Part shown: in pieces, positions 1-4,664 of the stretch
Layout: the number at the start of each line of letters is the position of its first letter
How positions within the stretch are numbered: the stretch's first letter is position 1
Assembly (NCBI GenBank): GCA_964503525.1
Contig: CAZCZY010000026.1
Span: 1 to 6,506, forward strand
DNA length: 6,506 nucleotides
Source of the DNA: CAZCZY01 sp964503525
GTDB taxonomy: Bacteria > Patescibacteriota > JAUYIX01
Reading direction: 5' to 3'
The notes under the pieces: model-generated
The model's input: the letters and a program-made list of their open reading frames with translations, nothing else
The model's database searches: none
Told to the model about the DNA's origin: nothing
Translations under genes and position numbers: made by a program

Positions 1-246
1 ATCCGCCAAGGCGATCTCACTTCGCGCGGCGAACATCTCCTGACGGCTTGTACCGATTGGCTCAAGAAGAACGATACAGCGACAAACCTGTGTCAGGCGA
101 CGCTCGACCAAGCAATCTGTGGCTCGTCGCTCACTCGTGATCACTTTCTCAGGCACGGTGCCTGGGTCCAAACCTGCCTCGCACATCTGTTCGCGGACGA
201 AAGTTACCAGGAACTTGCGCAAAAGGAGGTAGCGTCATCGTTGTAA
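1..246 (+). CDS. C-terminal 81 residues of an unrecognised protein (5' end outside window)
   Basis: Frame 1 is open from the first base to a TAA at 244-246, giving 81 residues with no start in view. The visible part looks soluble and mixed helical. It has four cysteines (in TACTDW, NLCQA, AICGS and QTCLA contexts) but not in a spaced CxxC pattern that would indicate a zinc site. The early segment LTSRGEHLLTACTDWL weakly recalls the wing and final helix of winged-helix regulators, but this is too little to assign a family. The next gene starts 48 bases downstream on the same strand with no terminator between, so the two are probably co-transcribed. I do not recognise the gene. That it is coding rests on the clean frame up to a stop that sits at a sensible distance before the next gene. 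Confidence 0.6.
   Translation: MRQGDLTSRGEHLLTACTDWLKKNDTATNLCQATLDQAICGSSLTRDHFLRHGAWVQTCLAHLFADESYQELAQKEVASSL
222..230 (+). promoter_or_regulatory. Orphan near-perfect Shine-Dalgarno-like sequence
   Basis: AAAGGAGGT lies inside the end of the upstream coding region, where it encodes Lys-Glu-Val. It is a near-complete anti-SD complement. The only start-type codon at a workable distance is TTG at 241-243, in the same frame as the upstream gene and followed directly by its TAA stop. The next real gene starts about 65 bases further on with its own weaker site (AAGGAG at 278-283). The sequence may be chance, a ribosome standby site or a start-stop element; the sequence cannot decide. Confidence 0.25.
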
Positions 247-294
247 ACGGCCTAGGGATAACTCGGGTTTCTTGGTGAAGGAGAACCACCGCTC

Positions 295-903
295 ATGCAA
301 CTCGCTGCGTTAGCACCGCCAGTCCCATTTCCAGGACCAGGCAATGAGGCCGATCGCCTTTTTCAGCAGTTCCACCTCGGTAAGACATCGATGTGGCAAC
401 TGCGATTGGCGTTCGATCAGATGGCCAGTCCCGTTTTGCGGGGTCAAAAGGATCCGTACGGTCAAGAATCGTTCGCGGCAAGTAAGTTCTTTCTTGCACG
501 CGCCGTCGCAACTCAGAACAACGTACGGAGAAAGCAAATCCTAAGTCAGACCAACTTTGACACGTACCGTCGTGCATTCATGTTTGCCACGCTCGTAAAC
601 GTTGGCATCCAGGGAGCGTACAAACGCTATATGTCAGGCAAGGTCTCGTCGGCGGACGTGATGCTCGTACTGGAACCCGAGAGCCTTTTCGTACGGCTAC
701 TCTTGGCGCCTGGTACCAGACGTACCCCGCTCAACCACAAGCGTCTGTTGAACTTTGCGGAGGTGGCGCGTTCGATTCTGGACTCCCGTGATCCCGACAT
801 CCTGGGGGCCGGAAAGTCCAAGTTACAGCGACCCGTGCTGGTGTCGCTGGTAGCGCGGATCGAATTCATCGACCGCGAGCTCATCAACGCAGCGCCGCTC
901 TAA
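295..903 (+). CDS. Hypothetical soluble protein, 202 residues, family not recognised
   Basis: The ATG at 295 is preceded by AAGGAG at 278-283 with an 11-base spacer, slightly long but acceptable, and the gene ends at TAA 901-903. The protein opens with a short Ala/Pro-rich tail (about residues 1-16, PPVPFPGPG), followed by mostly helical, basic sequence. It has no signal peptide, no clear membrane segment and no cysteine. Visible blocks include a Phe/Gln-rich helix near 20-45, an Arg/Lys-rich stretch near 75-95 (NVRRKQ, TYRRAF), and a Leu/Val-rich segment near 120-140 ending in a basic PGTRRTPLNHKR turn. The basic surface would suit a nucleic-acid or partner-binding role, but that is speculation. 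No catalytic motif is visible. It follows the unrecognised gene ending at 246 and precedes a strong terminator, so it is the last gene of its unit. Confidence 0.72.
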   Translation: MQLAALAPPVPFPGPGNEADRLFQQFHLGKTSMWQLRLAFDQMASPVLRGQKDPYGQESFAASKFFLARAVATQNNVRRKQILSQTNFDTYRRAFMFATLVNVGIQGAYKRYMSGKVSSADVMLVLEPESLFVRLLLAPGTRRTPLNHKRLLNFAEVARSILDSRDPDILGAGKSKLQRPVLVSLVARIEFIDRELINAAPL

Positions 904-950
904 GGAGTCCGCTCTAAGCGTGCTGCTCGGTTCTGCCCACTTGAGTAGCT

Positions 951-982
951 AGAGCCAGTCAATCTTGACTGGCTCTTTTTTT
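951..982 (+). terminator. Rho-independent terminator of the plus-strand unit
   Basis: A perfect inverted repeat has arms AGAGCCAGTC (951-960) and GACTGGCTCT (967-976), with a loop AATCTT that can close further by one A-T pair. A run of seven T follows at 976-982. It begins 47 bases after the stop of the 202-residue gene, in the right orientation for it. The T-tract runs into the TAA stop (complement of 981-983) of the opposing propeller gene. For the minus strand the hairpin is preceded by A residues, but the sequence after it (AGCTACTCAAG) is not U-rich, so it is not a convincing terminator in that direction. Confidence 0.9.
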
Positions 983-2222
983 AATTTCCGCCTGGAATTG
1001 TGGAAGGCACGCTGCCCGTTGCTGGTGTGGTCGTCGTGGTATCGCCCTCTTCTTCGGGCGCAACTGGTGCGGACAATAGAGCCGACACGTCCAAACTCAC
1101 GAGTGCGTTACGCGCGCTATCAAAAAAAGTCAGGCGCGTATTGTCGGAACTTAAAAATGGTTGCGTTGCATCAGTAATATTGAGTGGAACGTCATATAAG
1201 CGCTGTGGCTCCGCAGTAATTGCATCGATTGACCACAATTGATCGCGATATGTTAGACCTGCATCATCGTCCGGAAATTCAAAGCCCGCGGGCAAGTCGC
1301 GTGGAACAAAGCAAACCACACGCGTACTGTCGGACGTCCAGGTACATTTTTTTACCCAGGTCGTGAGTGGCACCTCAGTGACCTCTTGATCTGCTATCGA
1401 ACCGACAAAAACAACCGGCTTACCCGATACAGGGTCGTTGCTGCCGGTAAAAAATGATTCGCCGTTTGGTGAAAATATAATGTCTTGGGCCTCGAGTGGA
1501 GCCAAGAGCTCGACGGCCTCGCTGCCATTGGTTCGCATCGTGACAACACCAGAGGGACGGCGACTGTCAGGCTCTAACCAGTATGCGATGTCATCCGGGG
1601 CAAACCAACGTAACTGGGGATCTACTAGCACAAAATTATCGCGGATAGTCGTCGGCTCAAGGCCCGCAAAGGATGTCACCCGCAATTGCGGGGCCGAGCC
1701 ATCACGCTCAACGTAATATACGAGCTGTTTTCCATCGGGCGACCAGTCAATCGCTTTGATTCCGTTTTCTAGGCGAACAGCCTCGCGCACACGAAAATCA
1801 TAGATCAAGCTGATCTGCTCGTCGGTAGCCGGATCCTCAAGCTGCAGCCATGCACGATCTTTGGTGGGAGCGACACCCATAGCAGAAACACCAGACAATG
1901 ATTCCGATAGATCTTGCGCGCCTGTGCCATCAAACTCAGCGACTTTTATTTTGTTGTCCTGCTGATCAAAATAAACTAAGCGCGCGCCGTCAATGCCAAC
2001 GGTCGCTCCCAGCGTGTCGCCCTCTCGCACGGTTAAGAGGTCTATCGACGTGGCTTCATCGGCGGTGGGAGGTGCCTCAGTTAAAATGGTCGCGACAGTC
2101 GGCTCAGGCTCGGGTGTTGGATTTATACGGGTATAGGGATTGCGCAAGATAAAAAAGAGGATAGTCAGAATGATGCCGACGCCACCAAGTAACGCGATTA
2201 TTAGAAAATAGCTACGTTTCAT
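981..2222 (-). CDS. Membrane-tethered extracellular beta-propeller protein (PD40/TolB-like repeats)
   Basis: This 413-residue protein has an N-terminal signal anchor (about residues 5-27, after MKRS), which predicts N-in/C-out topology. A Pro/Thr/Glu linker (about 31-60) leads to a repeat domain of about 65-380. The repeats carry the PD40/WD40-like pattern of hydrophobic strand, S-P-[DN]-G turn, hydrophobic strand: IDWSPDGKQLVYY (158-170) and IIFSPNGESFFTG (248-260) are clearest. Degenerate copies lie near 75-86, 115-127, 204-216, 293-305 and 355-367. Seven hairpins suggest a six- or seven-bladed propeller. Cys293 and Cys304 sit on neighbouring strands of one blade and could form a disulfide outside the cell. 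A low-complexity Thr/Pro/Gly tail (about 385-413) ends the protein. No catalytic triad is evident, so binding or scaffolding is likelier than an enzyme. The ATG overlaps the TGA of the pilin-like gene (ATGA, 2219-2222), with a weak AAGG 12 bases upstream, so translation is probably coupled. Confidence 0.82.
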   Translation of the reverse strand: MKRSYFLIIALLGGVGIILTILFFILRNPYTRINPTPEPEPTVATILTEAPPTADEATSIDLLTVREGDTLGATVGIDGARLVYFDQQDNKIKVAEFDGTGAQDLSESLSGVSAMGVAPTKDRAWLQLEDPATDEQISLIYDFRVREAVRLENGIKAIDWSPDGKQLVYYVERDGSAPQLRVTSFAGLEPTTIRDNFVLVDPQLRWFAPDDIAYWLEPDSRRPSGVVTMRTNGSEAVELLAPLEAQDIIFSPNGESFFTGSNDPVSGKPVVFVGSIADQEVTEVPLTTWVKKCTWTSDSTRVVCFVPRDLPAGFEFPDDDAGLTYRDQLWSIDAITAEPQRLYDVPLNITDATQPFLSSDNTRLTFFDSARNALVSLDVSALLSAPVAPEEEGDTTTTTPATGSVPSTIPGGN

Positions 2223-2608
2223 GGCGTTATACAGCCTTGTACTGTAAAAATGTTGGGGTTGAGAAAGTTGAGAAACACTGCAGATAGAATTGCCAGAGCC
2301 AAACCAAACAGCGCATTAAAAATGGTTTTTTTACCGCGCTCGACAAGGCCAGAATTTCCGGCCGAGACCACTAAAAAGTATCCGCCGACCATGGTCATCA
2401 AGATCGCGGAAATAATCGCGAGACCGATCGCAATGTTGTAGTACTGCGTAACTGCGTCAAGAAACCCCTTGCCAATGCACAAATCAGCAGCGGCGTGGAC
2501 TGCGCGGGGCGCAAGATGTGCTAGCACGGCAAAAATAACCGGCAAACCTAGCGCTATTTTTGGTGCCCATGTATGAGACACAGACTTGGGAAGTTTAAGA
2601 GATGACAT
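2219..2608 (-). CDS. Pilin-like small membrane protein (T4SS_pilin / VirB2-TrbC-like)
   Basis: This 129-residue protein starts with a basic, then hydrophobic signal sequence that probably ends near residues 38-41 (AVHAAA). Two membrane helices follow (about 57-81 and 96-116), joined by a short polar, basic loop SAGNSGLVERGKKTIFNAL. This two-helix hairpin, with a Gly-Asn turn, a Lys-rich loop and a GL-rich second helix, matches what I know of the T4SS_pilin family (PF18895) common in Patescibacteria, and resembles VirB2/TrbC pilins of type IV secretion systems. Cys44 and Cys126 flank the core on what should be the outer side and could pair. The ATG lies 14 bases inside the end of the upstream surface-protein gene. 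It has only an A-rich stretch in front, not a good SD, so coupling is likely. The stop overlaps the propeller start (ATGA). No VirB4, VirD4 or VirB6 gene is visible, so a secretion role is inferred from family resemblance only. A two-helix holin-like protein is the main alternative. Confidence 0.75.
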   Translation of the reverse strand: MSSLKLPKSVSHTWAPKIALGLPVIFAVLAHLAPRAVHAAADLCIGKGFLDAVTQYYNIAIGLAIISAILMTMVGGYFLVVSAGNSGLVERGKKTIFNALFGLALAILSAVFLNFLNPNIFTVQGCITP

Positions 2609-4664
2609 TCTTTTTTTTGTGAGTGACTATCACTATAGCAAGGCTGCCCGCTAAAACCGCACCAATGATCCCCAGGCTGCCAAAAGTGATGGGGTGCCCT
2701 TGTAACGCTTGGCGCAAGGAGGCAAGGGATACCCGGGACGCGCGCGAACCTAAATAGGCCAATACCGACTCAGGTGTGCGCGGCAAGACGGCCGCCGTCG
2801 GTACCGGTGCGGTCACGGTCAAGAATTCCGTGGCGCGCGCGGTTTGCTGTTGGCTGCCGGTAGTTCTAACCGTGACTTCTATCGTAATGACATCATTGAT
2901 ATCCTCGCCTTTGGCCTCTACTTTGGTCGTCTCGAGGGGAACATCCTGTGTTTCGCCGTTGATCGTCCAGCGATACTCCAGCTTCTCGCTTTTGAAAAAC
3001 TTTGGGATCGCGACCAACTCTACAAACTGCCCGGGCTCCGGATAAGAAGTGGTCGCAACAATATCGACTTCGGGCTTTTGTTGGTCGATACTCGCGTTGA
3101 CTCGGCCAAACTCTTTAGAATCATTAGGCGTAGTGACGCGCAAATCTACATCAAACGTTGAGCTGCTCTCCTCGTCGACATCGAGCGTCAAAGTAGTTTT
3201 GCCTTGGCCAGACTCGCCCGCGATCTCCTGCCCGTCCACACTCCAATGATAAACCAATTCTTCGGGATCAGAGTTGCTCACCATTTGCGCAGAAATAGTA
3301 AATGATTTTCCCGGGACAACTTCGGTGGGGTCGTATTGTAAACGAACCACTTCCCCAACCCGCACTTCAAGTTGCGCTGAGGCTTCTTGGCCCGACGCAA
3401 AATTAAGTGCTTGCACAGAAAAGCTGATGACATCCCCGGGTATAGCGTCCGACGGAACCGTAAACTCAAACGTAAAGGCGCTCTCTCCAGAGGCTTCTTC
3501 CTGCAAAACATTATTCACAAACCAATTGTAGGTCAGAATTCCTTCGTGAAAATTAGTTTGGCCAAGCGTGGTTTCTAACGTGATGGCCTCGGCTGGGGTT
3601 GGATTTTGATTTGAGACGGTAAGTTCTGCAGAGACGCGTTCGCTCGTATTGGCAGCAAGCGGAGTAACCGTCGAGTCCAACTTGACGAGTGGAGTGTCTC
3701 GATCAATGTGTTGTATCGAGTGCCCAAGCGTAGTTAATCGCAACGAAAAACCCGCGCCGGTGGGTGCCCCTGGCGGCACGACGATCCTCACCGTGGTTTG
3801 TCCAAGGCCCGCAATATCTTGACCGTCGCTAAAACCATCCCCATCCGTATCCGGATTAGTTGGATCCGTGCCCCAAATATATTCTTTGAGATTGGTGAGT
3901 GGACCGCCGGGGTCCCCAGCGCTAGTCGCTGGCTCAACAATTAACACTTCGCCAAATGCGTTTTTGTAGACGTCATTGGTAAATCCATCACCATCCGCAT
4001 CTGAGCCGGCGTCACCCGGGTTACCAGGATTTAAGCCGTAGCGAACTTCCCAGGCGTCATCCATCCCGTCACCATCGCCGTCGGTTTGCGTTGGACGAGA
4101 GTGTTCGCTCCGAGGAGATGCTGCTTGAGGCAAATCGAGTGGGTCCCCACCGGCCGCGACGCCATTGAGCGACACGGTGTCGAGCGCCCAGGCATAAAAT
4201 AAATCGGCACCCTGAGCATCAGTCAAAAAGTTTTGCGGTTGGGCAAGCGCTACGATCTCCGAGCCCGGCTCACTGTTGAGCGTTGAGAGCTGAATATTTG
4301 AGCGCGGCGTTTCTTTTTCTGACTCCTTTTTTTGGAATTGCTCCTCAGGCGTAAATTGCGGAATTATTCCATTGGATGATGTGTCCGTGTCAGTCTCGGT
4401 ATTGCCAAAAAAATCCGCATCGACATCAAAACTAAATTCAAATTCAAATTCGAGCGGAGGATAAAAATCGCCTATTGGCAGAACTTCTAATCCATCTTCC
4501 AGAGCGCCATTGTACGCTTCGGTATCAAAGATATCATCGTTTTCTGGTGCCTGTATTGCAGCAACATTTTGCACAAAGAGTGGTAGCGCGCTACCAAAAA
4601 CGAGTGCGACAACCGCGATTAGTAAGCATGCGGTGCGCATTTTGTTAAGAATCGCTCGTCTCAT
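2595..4664 (-). CDS. Exported TSP3/Ig-like surface protein with C-terminal membrane anchor (paralogue B)
   Basis: From the ATG at 4664 this encodes 689 residues. A signal peptide spans about 1-36 (hydrophobic 12-30, possible cleavage after VAA). An acidic linker follows, with (Glu-Phe)3 at 72-77. An Ig/PKD-like domain (about 123-175, aromatic core YAW 157-159) precedes three calcium-type loops: DGDGDGMDD (195-203), DADGDGFTND (222-231) and DTDGDGFSDG (272-281), within the usual GLNP/EYIWGTDP framework of bacterial thrombospondin type 3 repeats. A beta-rich region (about 288-335) leads to three more Ig/PKD-like domains, with core YNW at 379-381, YHW at 472-474 and YRW at 564-566. A linker, a membrane helix (about 661-680) and the tail THKKKNVIS end the protein. 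This start overlaps the TGA of the upstream paralogue (ATGA) and has GGAG 5 bases ahead. It is preferred over the ATG at 4712, which adds a charged stretch before the signal peptide. There is no sortase LPXTG motif. A stalk or adhesin role is inferred; no enzyme motif is seen. Confidence 0.88.
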   Translation of the reverse strand: MRRAILNKMRTACLLIAVVALVFGSALPLFVQNVAAIQAPENDDIFDTEAYNGALEDGLEVLPIGDFYPPLEFEFEFSFDVDADFFGNTETDTDTSSNGIIPQFTPEEQFQKKESEKETPRSNIQLSTLNSEPGSEIVALAQPQNFLTDAQGADLFYAWALDTVSLNGVAAGGDPLDLPQAASPRSEHSRPTQTDGDGDGMDDAWEVRYGLNPGNPGDAGSDADGDGFTNDVYKNAFGEVLIVEPATSAGDPGGPLTNLKEYIWGTDPTNPDTDGDGFSDGQDIAGLGQTTVRIVVPPGAPTGAGFSLRLTTLGHSIQHIDRDTPLVKLDSTVTPLAANTSERVSAELTVSNQNPTPAEAITLETTLGQTNFHEGILTYNWFVNNVLQEEASGESAFTFEFTVPSDAIPGDVISFSVQALNFASGQEASAQLEVRVGEVVRLQYDPTEVVPGKSFTISAQMVSNSDPEELVYHWSVDGQEIAGESGQGKTTLTLDVDEESSSTFDVDLRVTTPNDSKEFGRVNASIDQQKPEVDIVATTSYPEPGQFVELVAIPKFFKSEKLEYRWTINGETQDVPLETTKVEAKGEDINDVITIEVTVRTTGSQQQTARATEFLTVTAPVPTAAVLPRTPESVLAYLGSRASRVSLASLRQALQGHPITFGSLGIIGAVLAGSLAIVIVTHKKKNVIS
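2611..2618 (-). other. A8 homopolymer tract at the paralogue B / pilin junction
   Basis: On the coding strand eight A in a row (CAC AAA AAA AAG AAT) encode the basic tail of B and lie 2 bases before the pilin ATG. Loss of one A would shift B directly into the pilin frame (His-Lys-Lys-Arg-Met-Ser-Ser), with no stop between. The tract also stands where a Shine-Dalgarno would be expected, so the pilin start has only an A-rich leader. Confidence 0.7.
2632..2640 (-). promoter_or_regulatory. Possible internal extended -10 element ahead of the pilin gene
   Basis: On the minus strand TGCTATAGT matches the extended -10 pattern TGnTATAaT at all but one base. It lies 23 bases upstream of the pilin ATG and would give a transcript with a leader of roughly 15-20 bases. 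No good -35 hexamer is seen at 16-18 bases. The element sits inside codons for B's membrane helix, so it may be chance. Confidence 0.22.
3822..4082 (-). other. Calcium-type (TSP3-like) loop block of paralogue B
   Basis: This segment encodes residues 195-281 of B. It holds three Asp-rich loops (coding bases 4056-4082, 3972-4001 and 3822-3851). All three keep the D-x-D-x-D-G spacing of bacterial thrombospondin type 3 and EF-hand-like calcium sites. Between them lie the family's WExxxGLNPGNPGD and EYIWGTDPTNPDTDGDG framework residues. A stretch of about 28 residues (3891-3974) separates the second loop from the EYIWGTDP block. Confidence 0.85.
4434..4451 (-). repeat. Three tandem copies of a hexanucleotide (AAATTC) in paralogue B
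   Basis: The plus strand reads AAATTC three times in a row. On the coding strand this is GAATTT x3, encoding Glu-Phe-Glu-Phe-Glu-Phe (residues 72-77) in the acidic linker after the signal peptide. The unit is six bases, so copy-number change would keep the frame and only lengthen or shorten the alternating acidic/aromatic strand. Confidence 0.8.

Noticed and set aside
627..887. Minus-strand open frame of 86 residues
   Set aside because: A shadow of the 202-residue plus-strand gene; Ser/Arg-rich with no good RBS context.
951..976. The same hairpin as terminator of the minus-strand operon
   Set aside because: On that strand the bases after the hairpin are AGCTACTCAAG, not a U-run.
2770..2784. 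Sortase-type motif in paralogue B (LPRTP, residues 627-631)
   Set aside because: It lacks the Gly of LPXTG and lies about 30 residues before the membrane helix instead of directly ahead of it.
3822..4082. Dockerin module of a cellulosome-type protein
   Set aside because: The Asp loops resemble dockerin loops, but the GLNP and EYIWGTDP framework fits TSP3-like repeats, and the paired duplicated loop-helix segments of dockerins are absent.
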